Origin: Ignavibacteria bacterium
GTDB taxonomy: Bacteria > Bacteroidota > Ignavibacteria > UBA10030 > UBA6906
Direction of reading: 5' to 3'
Assembly: GCA_029859455.1 (NCBI GenBank)
Contig: JAOUDE010000094.1
Span: 1-8,936, forward strand
DNA length: 8,936 nt
The notes beneath the pieces are model-generated. The model saw nothing but the letters and a program-made list of their open reading frames with translations. It had not been told where the DNA came from and searched no databases. The position numbers and the translations under genes were made by a program. The first letter of the stretch is position 1. Each line of letters begins with the position of its first letter. This document shows positions 1 through 6,646 of this stretch, piece by piece.

Positions 1-481
1 TAATGTAGCGAATACCGCTGGTGAAAGCCATGGTGAACCGGGCCGGAGTAGTGAAGATCGGGCCGAGTTGTATGTCAGCCGGGATATAAAGATTGGGAGC
101 AACCGGGAAATGGGCACCACCGCCAAAGAAGATCCCGAAGAAGGGACCACCGGTGACGAAATCCAGAAAGAACCCCCCGTCGGCATAAGGTCTGATTTCG
201 GATCCCTGCACATCGAAATAGTACTTGAAGTAATTTGCCCAGATAATCGGGGTTCCGGCCTGTGTGTTGATGGTGAATTCGCTCGCGAGCCCGATGTTTC
301 TGGTCAACAGAACCTCTCCCGTCGGTCCGATCTGCAATCCCGCATCGGTCGAACCACCTCCCGTGACAAGAGACAATCCAAGTTTCCCCCCCACCATCCA
401 TCTGACCTGCGCGGAGAGATCAGGAGAACCGGCGATAATCAACCCGGCAACCAGAAGGAAGATTGACGCTCGTTTGTTCAT
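1..481 (-). CDS. Putative outer-membrane beta-barrel protein (3' end cut by window edge)
   Basis: Translating the minus strand from the ATG at 481 gives 160 residues open to the left edge, so the C-terminus is missing. Residues 1-24 look like a Sec signal peptide: the start MNKR, a hydrophobic core (FLLVAGLIIAG), then a likely signal peptidase I site after LSA, before Gln25. The mature part is rich in Gly, aromatic residues and alternating polar/hydrophobic stretches such as KLGLSLV, GEVLL and SEFTI. It also has a Gly/Phe-rich run around residues 121-142, and the pattern resembles small outer-membrane beta-barrels. I do not recognise a specific family and assign no transport role. A weak GGAT element lies 5' of the start. 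The gene follows the acyl-CoA dehydrogenase after a 65-nt AT-rich spacer and may be transcribed separately. The signal peptide is seen directly; the barrel fold and location are inferred. Confidence 0.65.
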   Translation of the reverse strand, partial: MNKRASIFLLVAGLIIAGSPDLSAQVRWMVGGKLGLSLVTGGGSTDAGLQIGPTGEVLLTRNIGLASEFTINTQAGTPIIWANYFKYYFDVQGSEIRPYADGGFFLDFVTGGPFFGIFFGGGAHFPVAPNLYIPADIQLGPIFTTPARFTMAFTSGIRYI

Positions 482-546
482 GATATATCCATAGCTAAGT
501 GATGTGAGACATGATGGTTAATTAGATCTGCTATAATTGATACGCA

Positions 547-1689
547 TTAAGCCCGGAGCAGCGCGCGCGAAATAACGATGCGCTGGATTTCAGACGTCCC
601 TTCATAGATCTCGGTTATCTTGGCATCCCGGAGGTAGCGCTCAACAAGATACTCCCTGACGTAGCCGTAGCCGCCATGGATCTGGATTGCTTCCAGCGCT
701 GCCATCACGGCGGTTTTTGATGCAAAGAGTTTGGCCATCGCCGCTTCCTTGCCGAACGGTTTTCCAGAGTCCTTCAGGAGCGCAGCCCTCACAGTAAGCG
801 CCCTTGATGCTTCCACATTGGTTGCCATGTCCGCAATCTTGAACTGGATCGCCTGAAGCTGTGAAATCGGCTTGTCGAATGCTTTTCGTTCACCTGCATA
901 GCGCACAGAGGCATCGAGGCACCCCTGCGCAATACCAAGGGCCTGGGATGCGATTCCGATCCTCCCCCCTTCGAGTGTCTTCATCGCGAAGCGGAAGCCT
1001 GCTCCTTCATCACCGATCCTGTTTCCAGCAGGGATGCGGCAATCAGAGAACGACAGTGAAACCGTGTCCGAGCTGCGGATCCCAAGCTTCTTCTCCTTTT
1101 TTGCAACCGTCAGACCCGGCGTCCCCTTTTCGACGACAAACGTGCTGATTCCCTTTGACCCCTTCGACCGGTCGTTCGAAGCCATGACGATGATGATATC
1201 GGCGGTCGATCCGTTGGTGATCCAGTTCTTCGTCCCGTTCAGGATGTAGCTGTCGCCATCTTTTCTTGCCAGTGTGTGCTGGTTCGTTGCATCGCTCCCG
1301 GCTTCCGGTTCCGACAATGCGAAGGCCCCCAGTTTCTTCCCTGTCGCCAGATCTCTCAAGAAGCGCTCTTTCTGCTCATCTGTCCCATACTTGTTCAACC
1401 CGAAACAGACGAGGGAATTGTTGACGGACATAATAACGCCGAGCGATGCATCGACCCGCGAAACCTCTTCGACAGCGAGGACATAACTTACGGTATCCAT
1501 CCCGGAGCCTCCCCACTCCTCCGGAACCATCATCCCCATGAACCCGAGTTCGCCGAGTTCTTTCACCAGATCTGCGGGGAAGCTTTCCTGTTCGTCACGG
1601 TCAATCGTACCTGGCGCAGCCCTGTCAACGGCGAACTTCCGGGCGGTTTCCCTGATCAGCAGCTGTGTATCATTAAACTGAAAATTCAT
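547..1689 (-). CDS. Acyl-CoA dehydrogenase, short-chain (butyryl-CoA dehydrogenase-like)
   Basis: This is a complete 380-residue FAD-dependent acyl-CoA dehydrogenase, the usual length for the short-chain (Bcd/SCAD) group. It should oxidise acyl-CoA to trans-2-enoyl-CoA, or reduce crotonyl-CoA in the reverse direction with an electron-transfer flavoprotein, in the cytoplasm. An N-terminal helical domain is followed by the flavin/substrate signature FALSEPEAGSDA (residues 123-134) and WITNG (156-160). The C-terminal helical domain carries GGRIGIASQALG (241-252) and QIHGGYGY (336-343). The closing motif EIYEGTSEIQ puts the predicted catalytic base at Glu363, matching SCAD-type enzymes. MNFQFNDTQ is a standard family N-terminus, so the ATG at 1689 is kept. 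The start lies 7 nt after the stop of the 3-hydroxyacyl-CoA dehydrogenase, with no clear Shine-Dalgarno, so translation may be coupled. Family identity is firm; the exact chain length is inferred. Confidence 0.93.
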   Translation of the reverse strand: MNFQFNDTQLLIRETARKFAVDRAAPGTIDRDEQESFPADLVKELGELGFMGMMVPEEWGGSGMDTVSYVLAVEEVSRVDASLGVIMSVNNSLVCFGLNKYGTDEQKERFLRDLATGKKLGAFALSEPEAGSDATNQHTLARKDGDSYILNGTKNWITNGSTADIIIVMASNDRSKGSKGISTFVVEKGTPGLTVAKKEKKLGIRSSDTVSLSFSDCRIPAGNRIGDEGAGFRFAMKTLEGGRIGIASQALGIAQGCLDASVRYAGERKAFDKPISQLQAIQFKIADMATNVEASRALTVRAALLKDSGKPFGKEAAMAKLFASKTAVMAALEAIQIHGGYGYVREYLVERYLRDAKITEIYEGTSEIQRIVISRALLRA

Positions 1690-1696
1690 GGTGTCG

Positions 1697-2563
1697 TCAT
1701 TTCTTTGTTGATGAGTAGTCGTAAAATCCCTGGCCGGTTTTCCGCCCCAGATGCCCTGCCGCCACCATCCGTTTCAGCAGAGGACAGGGCCGGTATTTCG
1801 GGTCACCCAATCCGTCGTGCAGCACGTTCATGATGGAGAGGCATACATCAAGGCCGATGAAATCAGCGAGGGCCAGTGGCCCCATCGGGTGATTCATCCC
1901 CAGCTTCATCACCGAGTCGATGTCTTCAGGAGAGGCAACACCCTCCATCACGCAGTAGAAAGCCTCGTTCAGCATCGGAAGAAGAATTCTGTTGGAAACG
2001 AACCCGGGATAATCGGAGACCTCCACAGGGATCTTGCCGAGCGTGGCGGACAGATCGCGTGTCACAGCGAAGGTTTCGTCAGATGTTGAGTGGCCCCGTA
2101 TCAGTTCGACCAGCTTCATCACAGGAACCGGATTCATGAAATGCATGCCGATCACGGATTCGGGTCGTCCGGTGGATGCTGCAATGTCTGTAATGGAAAT
2201 TGAAGAGGTATTCGACGCGAGGATAACACCGGGCCTGCAGAGGGAGTCGAGCCTTTTGAACAGATCACGTTTGAGATCGCGGTTCTCTGTCGCCGCTTCG
2301 ATAACAAAATCGGCCTTCGCTGCGACCGTGGCGAGGTCCATGGATGCTGAAATCCGGCCCAGCACCTGCTCCTTCTCAGCCGGCTGGATCACCTCTTTTT
2401 TTACCTGGCGATCCAGGTTGGCGGCAATTGTCTGCAGTCCCCGATCCAGAAATTCCTGTTTCAGATCCTGAAGAGAAACCGCGTATCCATGCTGCGCGGA
2501 TACGTGAGCGATTCCATTCCCCATGGTGCCGGCGCCGATAACGAGGATGTTCTTGATCGGCAT
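1697..2563 (-). CDS. hbd: 3-hydroxybutyryl-CoA dehydrogenase (3-hydroxyacyl-CoA dehydrogenase family)
   Basis: This is a 288-residue NAD-dependent dehydrogenase interconverting 3-hydroxybutyryl-CoA and acetoacetyl-CoA, typical in length for stand-alone Hbd/PaaH proteins. The N-terminal Rossmann fold begins with VIGAGTMGNG (Gly10, Gly12, Gly15), and Asp33 at the end of the second strand suggests NAD rather than NADP. The active-site set keeps the spacing of the mammalian short-chain enzyme: Ser120 in SNTSS, His141 in MHFMNPVP, Glu153 in KLVELI and Asn191 in FVSNR. The C-terminal dimerisation domain includes HPMGPLALADFIGLDV and ends near KTGQGFYDY. An open frame extends 33 codons further upstream inside the thiolase gene, but the family begins right at MPIKNILVIGAG, so I use the ATG at 2563. 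That start lies 4 nt after the thiolase stop, which indicates one transcript. It supplies the middle redox step of the cassette. Confidence 0.93.
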   Translation of the reverse strand: MPIKNILVIGAGTMGNGIAHVSAQHGYAVSLQDLKQEFLDRGLQTIAANLDRQVKKEVIQPAEKEQVLGRISASMDLATVAAKADFVIEAATENRDLKRDLFKRLDSLCRPGVILASNTSSISITDIAASTGRPESVIGMHFMNPVPVMKLVELIRGHSTSDETFAVTRDLSATLGKIPVEVSDYPGFVSNRILLPMLNEAFYCVMEGVASPEDIDSVMKLGMNHPMGPLALADFIGLDVCLSIMNVLHDGLGDPKYRPCPLLKRMVAAGHLGRKTGQGFYDYSSTKK

Positions 2564-2567
2564 CCGC

Positions 2568-3749
2568 TCAGCCCAACCGCTCGACGATGATGCCGCTTGC
2601 CTCGCCACCACCGATACAGATTGCCGCAAGACCTCGCCGCTTGTTTCTTTGCTCGAGTGCATGCAGGAGCGTCACCAGGATTCGTGCACCACTCGCACCG
2701 AGCGGATGCCCCAGTGCGATCGCACCGCCGTTGACATTGACCCGTTCAGCATCGAGACCTGCCAGCTTGTTCACGGCCAGCGCCACGACGGCAAACGCCT
2801 CGTTGATCTCGAACAGATCGATATCCTGAACCGTGAGCTTCGCTTTTTTCAGGATCTTCGGAATCACATCAGCCGGTGCGGTGGTGAACCACTCCGGGTC
2901 CTTGGCAAAGGATGCGTAGGCGATGATCCGGGCCAGCGGCTTCAGTCCGGCAGACTTTGCCGAAGCGGCTGAGGTCAGAACCAGAGCCGCTGCACCGTCA
3001 CTGATGTTGGATGCATTGGCGGCAGTGACCGTGCCGTCTGTGGCAAATGCCGGCTTCAGTTTCGGGATCTTGGAGAAATCTGTCTTTGCGGGATCTTCAT
3101 CCTCGGAAATGGTGACGGTCTCACCTTTCCTTCCTGTGATGCTGACGGGCGCTATCTCTTTCCTGAAAAGGCCTTCCTTCTGAGCCCGCTGTGCCCGTGT
3201 ATAGCTTTCGATGGCGAACTCGTCCTGGTCTGTCCGTGAAAAAGAGCATTCGCCTGCACACAACTCCGCGAAATTCCCCATCAATGTATTCTTGTAGACA
3301 TCGACCAGCCCATCCTTCATCATGGAGTCGACGATTTCCCCGTTTCCCATTCTGTAGCCCGTCCGGCCCTTTTCGAGCAGATACGGCGCGGCAGACATGT
3401 TTTCCATCCCACCTGCGACGACAATCTCTGCATCATCCAGCATGATCGCCTGGGTTCCCAGCATGACCGCTTTCAGACCTGAGCCGCACACCTTGTTGAT
3501 GGTGAGACATTCGACAGACTTCGGCAACCCGGAAAAAATAGCTGCCTGACGCGCAGGGGCCTGGCCGAGACCGGCCGAAATGACATTTCCCATGATGACT
3601 TCATCCACCTGGTCTCCTTTGAGACCGGAGCGGGAGAGAGCTTCCTTGATGGCAACGGCGCCGAGCCGGGGTGCTGAAACCGAACTGAGTGAGCCGCCGA
3701 ACCCTCCGATCGGTGTCCGGCATGCGGCGGCGATGACTACGTCTTTCAT
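2568..3749 (-). CDS. Acetyl-CoA acetyltransferase (thiolase)
   Basis: This is a complete 393-residue thiolase, the standard length for biosynthetic acetoacetyl-CoA thiolases. It condenses two acetyl-CoA to acetoacetyl-CoA or cleaves 3-ketoacyl-CoA in the reverse direction. The nucleophilic Cys88 sits in NKVCGSGLKAV. Asn316 is in the NEAFA motif, His348 in GGAIALGHPLGASGAR, and the second active-site Cys378 in CIGGGEASG near the C-terminus. These positions nearly coincide with those of the well-studied Zoogloea enzyme. The start MKDVVIAAACRTPIG is the canonical family N-terminus, which supports the ATG at 3749. The gene is first in a thiolase, Hbd-like, acyl-CoA dehydrogenase series and begins 137 nt after rho. 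It could act in fatty-acid or butyrate metabolism, or feed polyhydroxybutyrate or mevalonate synthesis. The neighbours favour the C4 acyl-CoA route. Confidence 0.94.
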   Translation of the reverse strand: MKDVVIAAACRTPIGGFGGSLSSVSAPRLGAVAIKEALSRSGLKGDQVDEVIMGNVISAGLGQAPARQAAIFSGLPKSVECLTINKVCGSGLKAVMLGTQAIMLDDAEIVVAGGMENMSAAPYLLEKGRTGYRMGNGEIVDSMMKDGLVDVYKNTLMGNFAELCAGECSFSRTDQDEFAIESYTRAQRAQKEGLFRKEIAPVSITGRKGETVTISEDEDPAKTDFSKIPKLKPAFATDGTVTAANASNISDGAAALVLTSAASAKSAGLKPLARIIAYASFAKDPEWFTTAPADVIPKILKKAKLTVQDIDLFEINEAFAVVALAVNKLAGLDAERVNVNGGAIALGHPLGASGARILVTLLHALEQRNKRRGLAAICIGGGEASGIIVERLG

Positions 3750-3857
3750 AAGGATCCGGATAGAATACAGAGGTTAGGTTTACCAGATTATGGTAAGGGA
3801 ATGCCGCAACAAAGGCAAGAAGTCGGTCGATGGGGAAAGGCCGATCGCTGACGAGAA

Positions 3858-3877
3858 CCGGGACCGGTGGTCGCCGG
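3858..3877 (-). terminator. Terminator-like hairpin after rho (weak candidate)
   Basis: On the transcribed strand, CCGG-C-GACC-ACC-GGTC-CCGG can fold into an 8-bp GC-rich stem with a one-base bulge and a three-base loop. It starts 10 nt after the rho stop codon. It is followed only by a mixed pyrimidine run (TTCTCGTC) rather than a U-tract, so it is not a classical intrinsic terminator. It could instead protect the rho mRNA 3' end or mark a Rho-dependent end. The fold was drawn by eye; no energy was computed. Confidence 0.3.
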
Positions 3878-3886
3878 AAGAAGAGG

Positions 3887-5140
3887 CTAGCTGTTCATCG
3901 AACGGAGGAACTCCTTGTTCGACTTTGTGCCCCGCATTTTTTCCAGAACGAAATCCATCGCCTCGACAGTATTGAAATCGGCCAGGAGTTTGCGCAGGAC
4001 CCAGACCCGGTTGAGATCCTCTGACTCCATGAGCAGTTCTTCCTTTCTGGTTCCCGAGCGGTTGACGTCGATCGCCGGGAAGATTCTCTTGTCGCTGAGT
4101 TTCCTGTCAAGAGCGATTTCCATGTTGCCGGTCCCTTTGAATTCCTCGAAGATCACTTCATCCATCCTGCTTCCGGTTTCGATCAGGGCAGTCGCCACGA
4201 TCGTGAGGCTTCCGCCCTCTTCAATGTTTCGTGCGGCGCCAAAGAACCGTTTCGGCTTGTGAAGCGCGTTGGCGTCGACACCACCGGAGAGGATCTTGCC
4301 TGAATGCGGGACGACCGTATTGTGGGCGCGTGCAAGACGTGTGATACTGTCAAGCAGAACAACGACATCCTTCTTCGCTTCAACGAGGCGCTTTGCCTTT
4401 TCCAGCACCATGTCCGCAACCTGCACGTGACGTTCCGGCGGTTCGTCGAACGTGGAACTGACCACTTCGGCATTGACGGACCGCTCCATGTCGGTCACTT
4501 CTTCGGGACGTTCGTCGATCAGAAGGACGATCAGCTTCACTTCAGGATGGTTCCGTGAAATGCTGTTCGCCATCTTCTGCAGCAGAATTGTCTTGCCAGC
4601 TTTCGGCGGCGAGACGATCATTCCTCTCTGACCCTTCCCGATCGGAGTCAGCAGGTCCATGATCCGCATCGAATACTCGCCCGGCGCTGTCTCAAGATGT
4701 ACCTGCTCATTCGGATAGAGAGGTGTCAGGTTGTCGAACAGAACCCTCTCTCGTATCGTCTCCGGGTTCTCATCGTTGACCAGCTCGACGCGCAGGAGGG
4801 CAAAAAACCGCTCTCCTTCCTTTGGTGGCCGGACCTGACCGCTGACGGTATCACCGGTGCGCAGGTTGAATTTCTTGATCTGAGACGGAGACACATAGAT
4901 ATCGTCGGGCGACGGAAGGTAGTTGTAATCCACCGAACGCAGAAACCCATACCCGTCAGGAAGAACTTCGAGTACACCCCGGCTGAACGTCAGGCCTCCC
5001 TGCTGGGTCTGAGCTTCCAGTATCTTGAAAATCAGATCCTGTTTTCTCAGATCGCTGTACCCGTTGATATTCAGGTCCTTGGCGATCTCGTTCAGCTCAG
5101 AGATCTTTTTCGACTTGAGTTCGGCAATGTCCATGGTCAT
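3887..5140 (-). CDS. rho: Transcription termination factor Rho
   Basis: This is a full-length 417-residue Rho, close to the 419 of E. coli, with no N-terminal insertion. Rho is a hexameric RNA-dependent ATPase and helicase that terminates transcription at C-rich, unstructured RNA. Residues 1-45 form the helical Rho N-domain. Residues 50-125 are the cold-shock-like primary RNA-binding domain, with GYGFLR (63-68) as the RNP1-type strand. The RecA-like motor has Walker A SPPKAGKT (Lys183), the catalytic-Glu region LIDERPEE (Glu210), Walker B VVLLDS (Asp264) and SGGVDANALHKPKRFFGAARN, the Q-loop/R-loop region. Near the C-terminus, NRSGTRKEELL carries the arginine expected to contact a neighbour's ATP site. 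The first of two nearby ATGs (5140 and 5134) is preferred because AAAGG lies 9 nt upstream of it. The gene has its own predicted promoter and a long leader. Confidence 0.97.
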   Translation of the reverse strand: MTMDIAELKSKKISELNEIAKDLNINGYSDLRKQDLIFKILEAQTQQGGLTFSRGVLEVLPDGYGFLRSVDYNYLPSPDDIYVSPSQIKKFNLRTGDTVSGQVRPPKEGERFFALLRVELVNDENPETIRERVLFDNLTPLYPNEQVHLETAPGEYSMRIMDLLTPIGKGQRGMIVSPPKAGKTILLQKMANSISRNHPEVKLIVLLIDERPEEVTDMERSVNAEVVSSTFDEPPERHVQVADMVLEKAKRLVEAKKDVVVLLDSITRLARAHNTVVPHSGKILSGGVDANALHKPKRFFGAARNIEEGGSLTIVATALIETGSRMDEVIFEEFKGTGNMEIALDRKLSDKRIFPAIDVNRSGTRKEELLMESEDLNRVWVLRKLLADFNTVEAMDFVLEKMRGTKSNKEFLRSMNS

Positions 5141-5149
5141 GGATCAAGA

Positions 5150-5154
5150 CCTTT
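5150..5154 (-). promoter_or_regulatory. Ribosome binding site of rho
   Basis: The minus strand reads AAAGG followed by 9 nt and then the ATG at 5140. The in-frame ATG at 5134 would be 15 nt away, so this element favours the upstream start and a protein beginning MTMDIAEL. Confidence 0.55.
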
Positions 5155-5182
5155 CACAGAGATAGGTTTTGGGCAGAATTCC

Positions 5183-5209
5183 AAACACTGTCCACATCAA
5201 TCAGTGCTT
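5183..5209 (-). promoter_or_regulatory. Hairpin in the rho leader
   Basis: The RNA strand reads AAGCACTG, an 11-nt loop, then CAGTGTTT. This forms an 8-bp stem with one G-U pair, ending 42 nt before the rho ATG. It lies after the C-rich segment and could be an mRNA structure, a pause site or chance. It is not followed by a U-run long enough for an intrinsic terminator. Confidence 0.3.
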
Positions 5210-5322
5210 CAAACCAGGATGAGCAGATAAGCTGAAGGACAATGGTTGGATTACGTAAGAGTCAGATGACGAGTTTCAGAACAGGCGGTCTTTGGAAATG
5301 GATCGCTTTCCTCTTCCCTGAC

Positions 5323-5351
5323 AAGATACGGTACGGAAAGATGATTGTCAA
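5323..5351 (-). promoter_or_regulatory. Sigma-70-type promoter for rho
   Basis: On the minus strand there is a perfect -35 box TTGACA (5346-5351), an ideal 17-nt spacer and a -10 box TATCTT (5323-5328, four of six consensus bases). The TGA stop codon of folC lies inside the -35 box. The orientation points to rho, with an expected start site near 5316. This is the best promoter match I found in the window. Whether the host's housekeeping sigma factor uses the E. coli consensus is assumed. Confidence 0.6.
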
Positions 5352-6625
5352 GCAAATGTGCTCTTCATCTGGCCCAGAGCGGATCCGACGACATAGTGGG
5401 AACCAGTCACCAGAATCCGCCTTTCTTTTCCGGCGATATGGGCCGCCCGCCTCAGTCCTGCACTCACACTCCCGCCCCGGTATGCCCTGAAGGAGAGTCG
5501 ATGAATCCGCCGGCGAAGCAGTTTCTCAGGCAGAGCCCGACCGGTCACCGGCGTGACAGTCACGAAGCAATAGGCAATCCTGGAGAGAGGAAGGATGATT
5601 CCGGGGAGTTCCTTGTCTTCCATCATCCCAATCACAACGACAAGAGAGCCCTCTCCCTGATTGATGAGGGACGAGGACAGGGCATCAGCACCCTCCGGGT
5701 TGTGTGCCACATCGAAGATGAATCTTCCGGCCCTCTCACAACGCCCTCTCAGTCCCGTGTTGCGAACAACATGTGCAATGCCGCGTTCGACGGCAACCCG
5801 GCTTACCGTTCCTCCCGACCTGCGCGACCAGAGATGCACCGCGGCAACCGCGAGGCGGGCGTTCTCTCTCTGGTGAGCTCCGGCAAGGCCCGGTTCGATG
5901 ATCCCGGTTTCCCAACCGGATCGAGAGTGAAGGCGGAATCGACCGGAGTGCGAATCGATGATACGGAGCATCTTTCCTGCGCGGGAGACTCTGGTCCTGC
6001 GAGCCGAGGCGATCCTGTCAAATGTGGTCAGCACGCCGGGATCCCGCGAGGATGTGACACACGGGACACCCATCTTGATGATCCCGGCTTTCTCACGCGC
6101 AATTGCCCTCAGGGTGCTACCCAGGATATGCGTGTGATCAAGGGCGATCGTGGAAATGACGCTGGTCAGAGGTTTGATGACATTGGTGGAATCGAGTCGG
6201 CCCCCGAGTCCCGTTTCGATCACTGCAAGATCCACTCCCTCATCGGCGAACCAGCAGAACGCGAGACAGGTCGTCGCCTCGAAAAACGTTGCGCCGGTCG
6301 ACTCGATGGCAGGTTTGAGCCGTCGAACATAGGCCGCGATTGTTTCATCGGGGATCGGTCGACCGTTGATGCGAATCCGTTCCGAGAAATGTACGAGATG
6401 GGGCGACGTATACAACCCGACACGAGAACCGGATTCCTGAAGGATTGACGCGAGAAACGAGGATGTCGACCCCTTTCCGTTCGTCCCCGCAACATGGAAA
6501 CAGCGGAGGTCCCGTTCCGGATTTCCTGCCATGCGAAGCAGTGCCCGTGTGTTCCTGAGGCCCAGCTTCATCCCACGATGCTGGAGCGAGTAGAGGTACC
6601 GAAGGATGGCAGGGAGAGAACTCAT
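5348..6625 (-). CDS. folC: Folylpolyglutamate synthase / dihydrofolate synthase
   Basis: This is a complete 425-residue Mur-ligase-family enzyme, normal in length for FolC. It uses ATP to add glutamate to folates, and in many bacteria also to dihydropteroate. The N-terminal region has the family's YLYSL and MKLGLRN motifs, then the P-loop VAGTNGKGSTSS (Lys51). After it come YTSPHLVHFSERI (72-84), FFEATTCLAF (114-123), ETGLGGRLDSTN (137-148) and ALDHTHILGSTLRAIAREKAG (161-181). In the second half, GRCE (294-297) and FDVAHNPEGAD (304-314) mark the glutamate-ligase domain; GRCE and DVAHNP replace the commoner GRFE and DGAHNP. The ATG at 6625 gives the expected N-terminus and lies 21 nt after the pyrD stop. 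The gap is pyrimidine-rich with no Shine-Dalgarno, so translation may depend on pyrD. Whether it is mono- or bifunctional cannot be told from sequence alone. Confidence 0.93.
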   Translation of the reverse strand: MSSLPAILRYLYSLQHRGMKLGLRNTRALLRMAGNPERDLRCFHVAGTNGKGSTSSFLASILQESGSRVGLYTSPHLVHFSERIRINGRPIPDETIAAYVRRLKPAIESTGATFFEATTCLAFCWFADEGVDLAVIETGLGGRLDSTNVIKPLTSVISTIALDHTHILGSTLRAIAREKAGIIKMGVPCVTSSRDPGVLTTFDRIASARRTRVSRAGKMLRIIDSHSGRFRLHSRSGWETGIIEPGLAGAHQRENARLAVAAVHLWSRRSGGTVSRVAVERGIAHVVRNTGLRGRCERAGRFIFDVAHNPEGADALSSSLINQGEGSLVVVIGMMEDKELPGIILPLSRIAYCFVTVTPVTGRALPEKLLRRRIHRLSFRAYRGGSVSAGLRRAAHIAGKERRILVTGSHYVVGSALGQMKSTFA

Positions 6626-6646
6626 GTGGAGAGGGTGCGGAAACGG

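Larger units (their letters stand above)
5141..5316 (-). promoter_or_regulatory. Predicted long 5' leader of rho
   Basis: The space between folC and rho holds no supported gene. If transcription starts about 7 nt after the -10 box at 5323-5328, the leader is about 175 nt. The part spanning 5221-5280 is skewed on the RNA strand, with 19 C against 7 G in 60 nt, and is largely pyrimidine-rich. This resembles the C-rich, G-poor composition of Rho-utilisation sites. In E. coli, rho is known to be autoregulated by Rho-dependent attenuation in its leader. A similar mechanism here is inference from composition and position only. Confidence 0.4.

Noticed and set aside
532..537. Perfect TATAAT on the plus strand in the AT-rich spacer
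   Set aside because: It points into the 3' end of the acyl-CoA dehydrogenase gene with no plus-strand gene ahead and no -35 box at the right distance. It is likely chance in AT-rich DNA.
482..546. Terminator or promoter for the barrel-like gene in the 65-nt spacer
   Set aside because: Only a 5-bp AATTA/TAATT inverted repeat with a 9-nt loop is present, and no paired -35/-10 boxes could be matched on the minus strand.
1276..1833. Plus-strand open frame (185 codons) opposite the acyl-CoA and hydroxyacyl-CoA dehydrogenases
   Set aside because: It crosses the junction of two real minus-strand genes and shows no family features.
2564..2662. 33-codon upstream extension of the 3-hydroxyacyl-CoA dehydrogenase frame
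   Set aside because: It lies inside the thiolase coding region, is serine-rich and unlike the family, while the Rossmann motif starts immediately after the ATG at 2563.
3787..3792. CATAAT on the minus strand as a -10 box for the thiolase unit
   Set aside because: The hexamer is good, but the nearest TTG-type -35 candidates give spacers of 14 or 20 nt, outside the usual 16-18. A promoter in this spacer is plausible but not shown.
5345..6448. Long plus-strand open frame (367 codons) opposite folC
   Set aside because: It is antisense to a gene with all FolC motifs, has a low-complexity composition rich in Arg, Gly, Pro and Asp, and shows no recognisable domain. It is a shadow frame.
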